From Coriolopsis trogii (taxonomy: Eukaryota > Basidiomycota > Agaricomycetes > Polyporales > Polyporaceae), in contig JAHYIO010000023.1 of assembly GCA_020543525.1 (NCBI GenBank), forward strand, positions 1,798,001 to 1,862,000: DNA of 64,000 nucleotides. The letters are read 5' to 3'. A model generated the notes under the pieces. The model was not told where the DNA came from and made no database searches. It saw only the letters and a list, made by a program, of their open reading frames with translations. A program made the position numbers and the translations under genes. Positions 46,301 through 57,700 of this stretch are shown here, one piece after another. The first letter of the stretch is position 1. The number at the start of each line of letters is the position of its first letter.

Positions 46301-47074
46301 TTCATCAAGGACATGTTCAACTCGGCCTTGGAGGTTGCCAAGTTCGAGGGCGCGAACGTGCGGACCGTGTCCGGTATCCGGGGTCAGGTCAAGAAAGCGC
46401 TGCCGAAGCCGGATGGCGCGTTCCGAGCTACGTTCGAAGACAAGATCTTGATGAGCGGTACGTCTTTCATACGTCTGTTGCTTTGGCCTAAGCTTATATT
46501 TGCTGTAGACATCGTCTTCCTGCGTGCGTGGTACTCTATACAGCCACGCAAGTTCTACAACCCCGTCACCTCGCTCCTCTTGTCCGACAAGGAGAGGTGG
46601 CAGGGCATGCGTCTGACCGGCCAGGTCCGGCGTGAGCAGGGGCTGAAGACGCCTTCAAACGTCAACTCGATCTACAAGCCCGTCGAGCGTCCGCCGCGTC
46701 GATTCAACCCGCTTAAAGTGCCCAAGAAGCTTCAGGCGGCGCTCCCGTATGCGTCGAAGCCGAAGCTGATGAAGAAGCAGCACCGCGCGACGTACATGCA
46801 GAAGCGGGCGGTCGTGCTGGAGCCGGAGGAGAAGCGGGCGGTGGCGTTGCTGCAGCAGGCGCGGGCGTTGAGGAAGGATCAGGTGGCGAGGAGGAAGGAG
46901 AAGAAGGAGCAGTCGAGGGAGAAGCATCGGAAGGAGAAGGAGCGTGAGGAGGAGAAGAGAGGTGAGAAGGAGAAGGAGAAGAGAAAGGAGTATATGCGGG
47001 CGGCAGGGTTGAAGAGCAAACGGGAGACGGACGCTCTGGAAGGCGGGAGGAGCAGTAAGCGGAGAAAGACGTGA
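43350..47074 (+). CDS. BMS1: BMS1, GTPase of small-subunit ribosome assembly
   Basis: Exons 43350-43463, 43516-43875, 43927-44551, 44610-46457 and 46509-47074 give 1170 residues, close to the yeast Bms1 length. It acts in the nucleolar SSU processome, binding U3 snoRNP and Rcl1. Visible parts: basic N-terminus; P-loop IVGPPGVGKTTLMKSLIRRY; FIECNNDLNSMIDIAKIADL; GVLTHLDLIKK; the AARP2CN-type middle (RDRTVTLYGYLRG-like CDRTVTLYGYLRGTNYRNG); a long Asp/Glu-rich spacer (44770-45620); and the conserved C-terminal domain GSYVRLELEGVPAEMVENFD...DIVFLRAWYSIQPRKFYNPV. It ends in a Lys/Glu-rich coiled segment. The 51-nt last intron is open in frame, so its retention would not stop translation. Confidence 0.96.
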
Positions 47075-47750
47075 AAGAGTATGATCTGTTTTCTGCTGTT
47101 TGCCGAGGGAGTATCTCTCAGTTGTCTCTGGCGCTGCATGTTATCATTTCGTCAAAATTCACAGTATGGTTTATCCTGTTGCTTTCGCAGGATGTGTATT
47201 TGAATCAAACATGTCTCCTCCGATGCGCGATGAAGCTCATGCCCGCGGGGCACACTGCCACAAAGGTCTGATAGGCATGAAAGTTTGACCATACGTTCTC
47301 ATAGCGCGATACTTAATGCGGTGGAGGATGGTGTGAGGCGCCCAGCCCATGCCCCCTGTTCACGATACATACCATGCCACACCACAAGGAGGAGACGCGT
47401 TTTCGCGAAGCAGTGATTAACTGCACCCTCTCTCAACTCGGGCTTGAGGGTGAGGAGCGTGATGCACAGATGTGGCCATCCCCGTCCGATTTTTCCTGTC
47501 TTGCCTGCTTGCACGCTCCTGCACAAAGCGAAACTAGCAGGGCGTGCATGTATATCATTCGAGATACGTTCTCTTTGACCTGATCATGTCGACCTATCAC
47601 GGGGTAATGTCACAGAACGCGGTCTTCTGGGTACATGCTCATCAACCCACCCAAGCTAAGATGGATGTATATATCTTGACGTGTTTTTTGTCCAGCACAC
47701 ACACTCCATGTCACAACCCCCAGAAACATGAGACCCTCGTAAGTGTCACG
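47075..47750. other. Intergenic, nothing recognised
   Basis: About 680 bp after the BMS1 stop. No supported gene, repeat or RNA. Confidence 0.5.
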
Positions 47751-48666
47751 CTAAGGCGCTGGCAGTGGTACACGCACCCCTACTCCGAGAGAAGTTCCAG
47801 GGCTAGTCCGCCTTGCTCCAGGATCGTAATAGGCGGACTCAGGCGGGCTATTGGGTTCATAGATGCGCTTGGACATATCAGATGGGGCAGAACGATAGGG
47901 ATGCATTCTGGACACTTGATGTCGGTGCGATATTGTAGGGGACGGTTGATTCACAGTCAGGCGCGGTGGAGGGAAATGTGTTGCTCCTCTGAGTGGCTGC
48001 AGTGATCGCGGCGGCTTCGGTGAACGAGTGACAGGAACGTGGTTCATACCCCCGACAGTCGCGAGGTGCGTTGGTGTGACTGAACGCATGGGTGTCGCTG
48101 GACCTACGCCTGGTGATGGACGGCCACCCCTCAAGGCAGCACGCGCACATCGTCCTGCAACGGCAAGTGTACACATAGGAAAGAGCAAGGTGGATATGCG
48201 GGGTAGGCTGCAGAGGGTGCCTCATGTGGGGGGGGGGGGACCGGATGGGTATGACGCTGCTGGGGTATGCGGCGGACGCTCGAGCTGTCCGATTCGGTGC
48301 CCAATGTCTTCCGTCGTTTCCACTAGCATGCGAGTCCATTGAGTAGCGTGCATAAATTGGTGTTGATATCCTCAATCAACGCAGGAAGTTGCACGTCCAC
48401 AGCAGTTCCAACCATACCTACGTGTGGCATGCGGCCGTAGGTGGATGGGAGAAGATGGAGCGGCGGCAACGAATATGTTCACGAGGGGATGATAACATCG
48501 ATGGCTAGTGTTTGTGGTGCTACATACCTTCGCGGAACGAACAGACCACGCCCAGCTCGTTGCAGCGTATACAGCCGACTGTTCGGCGACGACATCGACA
48601 ATCCATATGTACCCCTTGACGTGCGCATTGTACACATGCGCGCGAGGGGAGAGGGGGGTTCCGCAT
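47751..48666 (-). pseudogene. Cysteine-motif (CxxC) protein gene with apparent frameshift
   Basis: From the ATG at 48666 the minus strand reads MRNPPLPSRACVQCARQG, then a second cluster GCIRCNELGVVCSFRE. The pattern C-x2-C-x8-C ... C-x2-C-x6-C resembles small zinc-binding Cys modules common in Agaricomycete proteins. A 110-nt intron (48527-48418) joins in phase to MVGTAVDVQLPALIEDINTN, an amphipathic helix. At about 48322 the helix is cut by a TAG, yet the next frame continues it seamlessly (LVETTEDIGHRIGQLE). No intron fits; one missing base explains it. A run of ten C further on and a Pro/Ser-rich tail to 47751 complete it. It may be a true pseudogene or an assembly error. Confidence 0.45.
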
Positions 48667-49038
48667 CGACGCGGAGGTCGGAGGGATTGAGGAGCTTTGG
48701 GATCTTCGAGGCAGGGCATCGGCTGTTCGCCCTTCAGTTCATACTTGATCCCCATAAGTAAGAAAGCTCTCAACACACGTCCAACGTCCAGCGTTCAGCA
48801 GAATTGAGCAGCCCTACCGGTTATGTTTCAACTGATGTTTGGGTCGAACTCATGTCGGAGTCATGTCACATGAGGGCGTGTCCAGATCACGTGACCCATG
48901 ACGAAGTCTTCAAGTTAGCTTGATGGCAGACGCCACAGACGTCGTCTACCGGCGACTACCGCGCTATCCAGTCTGTACTTGCAATGGAGCCTTGAACTCG
49001 AGCCAAACAGCCTGCTAGACTGGTCATCCTTCCTCGCC
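48667..49038 (+). promoter_or_regulatory. NCA2 upstream region with motifs shared with ALG2
   Basis: CACGTGACCCA at 48888-48898 and ACGAAGTCTTCA at 48901-48912, the same two strings found upstream of ALG2. Here they are 2 bp apart and in the reverse order. Confidence 0.55.
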
Positions 49039-51702
49039 ATGTCGACTTTTGTCTCTCACATCGTCGGCGACCTCTCTCAAAAGGTCCTTCCCGCCAGTTT
49101 ACCCTCGCAGCCCGTCAGAGTCGAAGGCGTACACATTTCCTCCGCGCACTCCAAGGAAACACTTCGGGATCTCTATGTCAGGATAGAGCGGTCCCAGTCT
49201 CCCCAGGAGCTACGGGAATGCATTACGGTCCTTCAGAGCTTGGAACATGAGCAGCATCTCCTCTCCGCTGGCTTGGCTGACGGCGAGGAGCAAGCACTGC
49301 GACGTGCCATCTTGAACAAAGTCGCGTTGGGACTCTACGCGCAAGCGTTGACCGTTTTCCTGGACGAAGCCAGTGAGGCCGAAGGAGAGTTGGAATGGTG
49401 GAGCGATTTGGGCCGGTCGGGGAGGCTTGTTGCCTATTACCTGCTGCAAAGTAAGTCCTTGTGCAACCGTGAATCACAGGGTCCTTGAACACTTCGGTTT
49501 CAAGGACTCGGGAAGGATGCTAGGATATGATGGTCCCGGTCTTGAACGTGAACGCTTCACTGAGGTTTGGCGGGGAACGAGTGCGCGCATACATCCACCC
49601 TCATCATACAGCGTCCGCAGTTTATTACCACTTGAATTCAGTGTGAGGGGTGAATATTCCTTACAGACCTACCATTTTGGAGGTGACTGAAGCTTGACGC
49701 ATTTGGACGCATCAAACCCCATGGGATCTGCGTTAGGGGAACTCTAACATGTGTTGCATGGTGCCGCATCCCACCATGCCCAGTGCGGTTCACACCCATC
49801 GCGGTGCCTTCGAACGCTATACGACTTGTTGGCTGACGATGCATGTGGCTATTCACAGCACTTCCCATTCGTCTCGCCAATGCCTCGAAGCTTGTCCTTT
49901 CAACGTTGCGGACCCGCAACATCCCACTTCAATTGTCCGTCCTGAAGCCGTCGTCTCTTCGCCGTCTATTCCCATCAGACAACACGCTCCGTCCCAATGC
50001 GCTCACCCTTGCACTATTCCCTCATCTACATCACCAGCCGTATAGCATTGCCTTGACCTCCGCACGCACATCCTCAGCCGGCGTGACCTCTACTCGTGCG
50101 CAGCTGGCCACGTCTGCATATCGCACGTTCGTACACACTTTGTCAAGCGTCGCCTTGACGTGCAGCACAGTCGCAACGCTTCCCATTAACCTCGCGCATG
50201 GAGAATGCGCATTCAAGCGTAGGGAGTTGACTCGCATTCGTGACGAGCGCGCAGAAGTGCTCGGTATGCTTGTTGATCTCCGCGACAAGCTCTCGGCGGC
50301 TCTGGACGCCTCGGACAGCGACGAAGGGCTCTTCGCGCTTGCTCAGTTCACGCATTACCTGCAGGCCATCATGAATGGGGAAGAGGTCGCGCCTTTCGCC
50401 GAGGAGGTGTCTTCTGGAAGAGTCCTGGAGTCGCTGTCTATGCTTGCGAACCTCACTCTACCCTCCCATCGATCCTTCCACAACGCGAGCCTCAGCACGG
50501 GGCAGCTGAGACGGCCGTCCAGGCTCACGCTCATCTGGCCACAGCTTGTGCTTCTCCCGCCCTTGGCTCTGTATGCGGTCCGAACAGCATATGCGTCACG
50601 CGCCTCTTTGGAAGAATTCGCCAAGGACGCAGCAGAGACCATCCGAGGATTCTGGGAAGATTGGGTGCTCGAACCTCTGAGGGGGATCGTGCGCACCGTG
50701 CGCGCCGGCAGAGACGACGGCGTTATCGTGACCAAAGAGAGCGTGCGCGCCGACCTAGACGTAAGTGACGCGCGCGCGCACCCCGTCCTCTTGCTTTGCT
50801 GACGGAGCGGACGTACGTGCCTTCTTGCTACAGTCTCTAGAAAGAATGACGCTCGCGCTGGCGCAGGACGAGTTGCATTACGCGCCCGCGCAGCTCGAAG
50901 CGCTCTCGCGGCAGGTCCAGATGGGGGACCTGACCGCGGTGATGCAAATATACGAGGAGGAGATCAAGAGCCCGCTCAAGTCTGCGATCCAGGGCACACT
51001 TCTCCGGTCGCTGTTCATCCAGGTCCAGAAGGCGAAGGTGAGCTTTTGTCGTGACGAAACGTCCTGCGATAGAAGCTGAAAGTCGCACTGCACTTCGTGG
51101 GTCATCTCCGATTGGGTCCACACAGGTCGATATCAACCAGGCGCTGTCCGGCATTGACAAGTTGCTCAAATCTCAGGAGCTCACGTTTGCGTTCGTGGGC
51201 GTCGCGCCTGCGCTCGCCATCGTATATACCGTCGTTGGCTATTTGCGCAATGTCTGGACTGGTGGGAAAGGCCGCGGACGCTACGGGGGTAAGGCGAAAC
51301 GTAGTAGTGTGTGGCTGACAATGAGGTACGTCTCTTCTTTCATTCGACACCTACGCTAGAGCCTAACACTCCTTGCGTGCTACCCGCAGACGGCTCGAGC
51401 GCCTCCTCATCGCGCAGCCAGAAGCGCACCACCACCGGCTACATCCAGTGCCTCCGTTGCAGAAGGTGTCGTCCTCGGCTGTCTCGCCGCTCACGTCGGG
51501 ACTGTTGCTGCTGTCGGTGACGCATCTGAGGCAGTATGCGGAGACGACGCTTCCAGCGAACTCGAGGCTGCGAGAGGGATTCTTGGAGGACGTCTCGGAC
51601 TTGGAGAATCCGGCGCTGGGTCGGGCGGACAAGCTGAGGGTGTTGGATAGGATGTGGCGTTCGTGGGGAGAGCCCCTGGGGTGGCATCGGGTTGCTGCCT
51701 GA
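49039..51702 (+). CDS. NCA2: NCA2, mitochondrial protein for ATP synthase subunit expression
   Basis: Exons 49039-49450, 49859-50760, 50834-51037, 51126-51325 and 51390-51702 give 676 residues. Yeast Nca2 is a mitochondrial protein needed for expression of the mtDNA-coded Atp6/Atp8. Conserved blocks: LVAYYLLQTLPIRLAN, RLTLIWPQLVLLPPLALYAVRTAYASR (membrane segment), RGFWEDWVLEPLRGIVRTVR, the dense block LALAQDELHYAPAQLEALSRQVQMGDLTAVMQIYEEEIKSPLKSAIQGTLLRSLFIQVQK (split here only as a description), VDINQALSGIDKLLKSQELTFAFVGVAPA, and a second hydrophobic segment near LTSGLLLLSVTHLRQYA. Intron 1 is 408 nt, far above the local norm, but its ends join family-conserved sequence exactly. Confidence 0.93.
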
Positions 51703-52495
51703 GGTCGAAGGAGTTTCTCTCTCGACGAGAGCCTCAAAACCATAGAACTCAGGCATGTCTACAGATTTGCTTGTTCTTTCAGAGACCTCCATCCGATATG
51801 TCCATCGGACTTGAGGGTAGATGGGCTCCAAGCCGACAAGGTGCACTTCTGCCACACTACTACTGAATCGAATAGTACTCCCCCGGGCAGTGATAGGTTC
51901 ACTTCTGCTCCATACTTGGGTCTATGGTTGACAGGTTTAACCCTTGTGTATACCACCCATCCTCATAGCACGACTCGAATGCCGAGGTTATGAGTCCATT
52001 AAGATCCTAACAGGTCACGAAGACACCGGGGAATCACCGGCCCGGGCTACTGTCTTAGACCCAGTTGACTTTGACTCTGAAGGTCTGAAGTGCGACTCTC
52101 TGCTTCTTACCTCTCTCCTGCGTCTGCGAAGACCGTGAAATAAACGAGGAAACATAGAAGCTGTGCTTGTACGGTGCACAGTTCGCTCCCCTCTGCTCCC
52201 GACCGTCACTACATTGTCCAGAGTCCAGACTGCCACCAGACGACCGGGGTGGCCTGTTTCGAAATGCCTCGGCCTCTGAAGAACTCACTGTCCATATGGT
52301 TCACCGGCGTATGTTGTGCCCGGCAGACCAATTATGGGCTGACGCCGCCGGACATGGGCATTGTATCGAGAGGCATCGAGGTATAGAAGTCTAGCCACGG
52401 CACCACTCACTTCTTCCAACTTCTTCCTAGACCTCTCTCCTCACACACAGATATACTGCTGCGCAGCTATACCTTTGACATCAACTTCAGCCCTC
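51703..52495. other. Intergenic, nothing recognised
   Basis: Nearly 800 bp between NCA2 and the third repeat-family gene. Open frames on the minus strand (52055-52288) start on GTG and lack splicing support. Confidence 0.5.
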
Positions 52496-53778
52496 ATGTC
52501 TTCCTACTCTGTCCTTGCTAGGTGCACGTTCAGGATTCCCAGCGGGGAGGTCGAGTTCAAGCCTACGAAGCTGCACAAGCACTACATCCTTCGGGCCCAC
52601 AAAAAGTGGCAGACCAGAGAGGTACGCCGTCGGATATACCGCGGGGACACGGTTGCAATGCTGATAGAGGGGTGTAGAAAATGCAGAAGCTGTCTGACGC
52701 GGGTGTAGCATGGGTGAAGGCCAGGGCGAAGGGGGGCGAGTTGATGACGACCAGGACCACGAGGCCGATGGGGACCAGGTCGAGGACGAGAGCCACGGAG
52801 TCGGCGGAGGCGGTCCCGGAGACCGCGGCCGCAGCGGTGGAGAACGAGAAAGCGAAAGCGAAAGCGAGGACGAGGATGGGCAAGTTGACGGACGAAGAGG
52901 TCCTCGCGATACTGGATACGGTCAAACTGACAGACGGGGGCAAGCTGAAAAGGTCCAGGTCGGGTTCGGGTCCGAGCATGCGTTCGCGTTCGGGTCCGAG
53001 CTCGAGCTCTAGGACACGAACGAGCACGGAGACGACGGGGGCCAAGTCGATACAGGGATGTGTCGATGAGCCGGGGCCAGAGACAGGCCGTCTTGGGGGG
53101 AGGCCGCCGCCCCCTTTGGTCGCACACGGCTGTCTCGAAGACGAGGGTGGTGCTGGGGCGCAGCGGGTCCACGGCGGCCGCGTCGTGGACACCAAACTCC
53201 TCGGCACCGCCCTCGCAGGGCGTGGTCTCAAGCGCCGCGCTGATGACCTCGACGAGGGCGAGGACGAGGACGCGCGCCCTACGCGTAGGGCGCGGACGGA
53301 CGACGGTGCAGCAGACGTGGACGGATCCGCGAGTTGGGGGGCTCCGCGGGTCCAGAGGTCTCGGACGCGTGTCGTCGGGATCCTCAGAAAGGCGACACGG
53401 ACAGCCTCGATGTTGGCGGGGGCCAAGAAGTCCGTACAGTGGTGCACCACTGTGGTGGGTGAGGGGCCGTCAGGCCCCGCCCACCCTTGGCTGGGCAAAA
53501 AGTCGGTGCTGCTCCGGGCGGGGACGATGACGCGGTACTCGGGTGACGACGCGTCGCCGGGGGTGTTGGGGGCCACCTCCGGCGCGCGCGCGATTGGGAG
53601 CAGAGACTATTTGAACGCGTACGTGGGCAAGTTCCCGCAGCTGGACTTCAGGAACCGAGACGCTCTCTTCGAGACGCTGCGGGAGATGCAGGGGGACGTG
53701 AGGAGGCTGGCTGCTAAAGCTGAGCGCAGCTGGACGCGGACGACCGAGGTCGCCGTCGTCGTCGCAACACATGCATGA
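52496..53778 (+). CDS. Disordered basic protein with SILK/RVxF module (family copy 3, diverged)
   Basis: Exons 52496-52621 and 52687-53778 (65-nt intron, phase 0) give 405 residues. The N-terminus MSSYSVLARCTFRIPSGEVE leads into LHKHYILRAHKKWQTREKL. A Lys/Arg/Ala low-complexity region and an acidic patch (DDLDEGEDED) follow. The module is GILRK (53377-53391), then 12 residues, then KSVQW-CTT (53428-53451). The C-terminus has YLNAYVGKFPQLDFRNRDALFETLREMQGDVRRLAAK, probably helical (given here only in outline). The Trp-Cys-Thr-Thr end and the SILK-to-RVxF order match copies 1 and 2, but there is no 15-bp array. I do not recognise the protein otherwise. PP1 docking is an inference from the motif pair. 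Confidence 0.6.
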
Positions 53779-53960
53779 ACTTTGGGTTTTCTTCCTTTCT
53801 TGTCGGGATGAGGTGCATTGCTTTTGGGTCTTGGGTGGACGCGGACGACCGACGCCCCGGTCGTCGTCGCAACATATGCAGTATTTGGGATGTTCGGGGG
53901 CCTATCTTGTTTTCTTTGCGGGTTGGGGTCAGATGCTTCTGGGTCTTGGGTTGCATGCGC
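53726..53960 (+). repeat. About 104-115-bp tandem repeat across the 3' end of copy 3
   Basis: TGGACGCGGACGACCGA occurs at 53731 and again at 53835, each followed by a CGTCGTCGCAACA(C/T)ATGCA string. The flanking GGGTCTTGGGT recurs at 53826 and 53941. The first unit codes the last 15 residues and the stop of the gene; the later units lie in the 3' region. Confidence 0.75.
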
Positions 53961-54721
53961 AATGGACGCTGATGTATCAATGGAATCTCTTGCTCGTGCT
54001 CTCTGTTAGTCTGCGTGCGCACATATCTCTGAATTATGTTGTCTTGCCGGCCTTCAATATATGCACCAGGTCACTGGGAATAGGAGAGGCATCACCGAGG
54101 TGGGTAGCGGCGCTTCACTCCGTCAAACGTGCGACAGGGTTTGGTACCGTCTCCTTTCGTCACTGATCCCGATCCGCACTTGGCAATAAGCAGCAGGTAA
54201 TATCCCTCCTCGAACTCGCTCACTCGGCACACCGCACACGGCTCGCCGACAATTGAAATGTCGATATTGATATGATGGTGGTATACTACTCCGCGGTGGT
54301 GGTGCTACTAGCAACTATAACTAAGTAATAAGCCGTGCAACGGTCCCAACAAGCCCAAAAGGAGAAACAAGATTCGACGGTCATCATAAACACGGGACGG
54401 GGGTGGTGAAACGCATCGTAACATCGTCGTGACAAACAGACAGATGGGGATCGAGAGGGGAGGGAGATGGGCTAGATCCGAGACTTGCAGTAGAGGATGC
54501 AAGGGTAAAGAAGACGAAGATAGTGATGATGGGGAGTGGGGCGTGCGGGGTGGCGTGCAGGGCGTGAGAGATAGGGGAGCAGTCAGGATGAGGCAAGGCA
54601 TTAAGGAAGAGACTACGTATACACTCTTGCGGGGTGTGTACATTGGGCAGGATCAGATGGGTGCAGATGTGTGTCTAGCTAGCATAAGAATAGTCCAGGG
54701 ACGGTTTACGGGTGGGCAAGT
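53961..54721. other. Convergent intergenic region
   Basis: About 760 bp between the copy 3 tail and the ABC transporter stop; nothing recognised. Confidence 0.5.
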
Positions 54722-57700
54722 CTACTTCCTGCTCAGGGCCTGCAGCTGTACGAACTCGTAGTAGCCGCCCTTGAGCGAGAGGAGCTCGTCGTGCGTGCCC
54801 GCCTCCGAAACCGCACCGTCCTTGACGAAGAAGATGCGGTCCGCGTTTTGGATCGTGGACAGTCGGTGCGCGATCGCGATCGTCGTGCGACCCTTTGCGG
54901 CCTGGTCGAGGGCTTCTTGCACGACCTTTTCAGAGTTCGAGTCCAGTGCAGATGTCGCCTCGTCGAGGAGGAGAACCTTGGGGTTGCGGAGAAGCGCGCG
55001 GGCGATGGCAATACGCTGCTTCTGGCCACCGGACAGCTGCGAGCCCTTGCCACCGACCTGTGTGTCGAAGCCACTGTAAGGCGAGCATTAGTGCATGAAA
55101 CATATAGGGATGCAACCGTACGTACTCGGGGAGAGACTGGATGAACTCGAGGATGTTCGCGTTGCGACATGCAGTCTCGATCTCCTCCTGGGTAACCTCT
55201 TCCCTGGGCTTCGTCGCACCGAGCAGGATGTTGAAGCGGACGCTGCCAGCGTAGAGCGTTGGCTCCTGAGAGACGAGCGCAATGTGCTTCCGGTACTCCG
55301 ACACGTTGTACTTCGTGATCGGGTGCTCGTCGAGGTAGACAGTGCCAGCCAGGGGATCGTAGAACCGCTCGATGAGCTGGATCGTCGTACTCTTGCCGCA
55401 TCCACTCGCGCCGACAAGAGCGACGTAGGTGCCGGGCTCGACGGTGAGGTTGAGGTCGCGCAGGACGCGGACGCCGGGGCGGGTAGGGTAGCGGAAGTGG
55501 ACGTTCTCAAAGCGGATGCGGCCCTGGACGTCCTTGGGGACGTCGCCCTCGGGGGACTCGGCGTCGATCTCGGGCATCGAGTCCAAGAGCCGGATAACGT
55601 CGGAGGCCGCGGACTTGGCCGAGGAGATGTCGGGCACGAACGAGAAGACGTTGCCGGCCTGGATCGCGCCGAAGGTGGTGCTCTACGCCAACACACGTCA
55701 CGTCAGATGTCTGAAGCTGGAGGGAAGCAAGCAGGGGACTGACCATGAGACCGACAAAGAACTGGAAGGTCGAGCGCTCCAGGTCCCCAACGAGGCGGGA
55801 GCCGTACCAGAACACGAGGGCGATCACAAAGAACGTCATCGACTGCGACAGCGAGAAGATGCCGTTCGACCACAGCGCCGTCTTGTTCGACCGGCGCAGA
55901 GGCTCTTCCAGGGACTCGCTGTACAGGCGGCAGCAGTCTTCCTCGCGCGTCAGCGACGCGACGGTCCGGATGGCACCCGCAGCCTCGCACGCAAGCTGAG
56001 CGGACGACTCGTGTGCCTTCTTGTTCTGCTGATCCTTGAGCACGACAACACGCTGTGGGGGACCAATGCATCAGCCACCGCGCCGGGAGCGCACACGGAA
56101 AGCACGTACGAGACGGATGTACCCGGCGGAGACCAAGACGGGCATGCACGCAATCCCGACGAGACCAATCTGCCAGTTGATCGCGAGGCCGATGATGGCA
56201 CCGATGATGAGCGTCGAGATGCTCTGAACGATAGCGCCGAGGGTGATCCCAGCAAGACCGTTGATCTTCTGCGGGTTGTCGCTCAGCGTCGACGTGAGCT
56301 GGCCGGTGTTGTTCTCGTCCTTGTCAAAGAACTCGATGTCCTGGCGCAGGATGGCGCGGAAGGAGAGCGAGCGCAGCTTCGACGTGAGCTCGGCAGCAGA
56401 GGACGCGAACAGGTAGTTCTGCACACCGACGGCGACCATCGACAGAAGGGCGATGATGAAGAACCAGAGCGCATCGCGGTCACCGTCGTGCCGCCTCTGC
56501 CTGGGGTCCGTCTCGGAGAAGACGTTGATACCCTTGGCGAAGACGATACCGTACGCGGGATATGTCGCGCCGTTGCAGACAGCCGCGATCGCCCCAAAGA
56601 GGTACTGCTTCCAGACATCGCGGTTCAGGTAGCCCAGGCGCTTGAAGATGTAGAAGAGCGAGTAATCGGGCTTCTTGTTCGCCTCCGCCTCCTGCTGGCG
56701 CTGCTCCAGAATCTCGCTCGCCAGCGATCGCCCAGACTTTTGGCGCTGGAGAGGAAGCTCTGCCTCTGCCTGCTTCTCGATCGCCTCCGCCTCGTTCTCG
56801 CCCGACGCGGCCGTGTCGCTGTCCGAATCCAGCGTCTGCTTCTCGCGCGCGTCGCGCAGCTTCTGCGCGTGCACAAGTCGTGCGTACGGGCCGTTCTCGT
56901 CGCGGAGGAGCTCGTCGTGCGTGCCAGACTCGAGTACGACGCCGTTGCCCATGACATAGATGCAGTCCGCGTCCTTGATCGTCGACAGACGGTGCGCAAT
57001 GGTGATCGTGGTACGTCCATGAGCAGCCTTGTCGAGAGCGTTCTGCACCACTCCCTCGCTCTGGGTATCGAGCGCAGAGGTAGCCTCGTCGAGGAGCAGG
57101 ATCCGGGGGTCCGACACGATAGCGCGCGCGATGGCGATACGCTGCTTCTGACCACCAGACAGGAGGAAACCGCGCTCGCCGACCATCGTCTCGTATCCGA
57201 GGGGAAGCTTCGTGATGAAGCCGTCCGCGTTCGCCTTAATGCAGGCCTCCTTGATGAGCTTGAACTGCTCCTCCTCGGGCGCGTTCTCGTACGGGGTACC
57301 AATGAGACCGTGCGCGACGTTGCCTTTGATCGTGGTGGCGAACAACGTCGGTTCCTGCGACACAAGACCGATCTGGGAACGCAGCCACCGGACGTTGAGC
57401 TCCTTCAGGTCCGTGCCGTCCAGCTTGACGACACCCTTCAGAGGGTCGTAGAACCGCTCGACAAGGGAGATGACCGTAGACTTGCCAGATCCGGAAGCGC
57501 CAACGAGAGCGGTTGTCTTGCCCGCAGGGAAGGTGATCGACAGATCCTTGACGATAGGTACACCAGGGCGAGAAGGGTAGTTGAAATCGACGTGTTCGAG
57601 CGTGATCTCGCCGATGCACTTCTCAGGCTTGAGGCCATCGGGGGAAGCCGAGTCAATGGTGGGGACACGGTCGATGGTCTCGTAGAGCTTCGCAGCAGCA

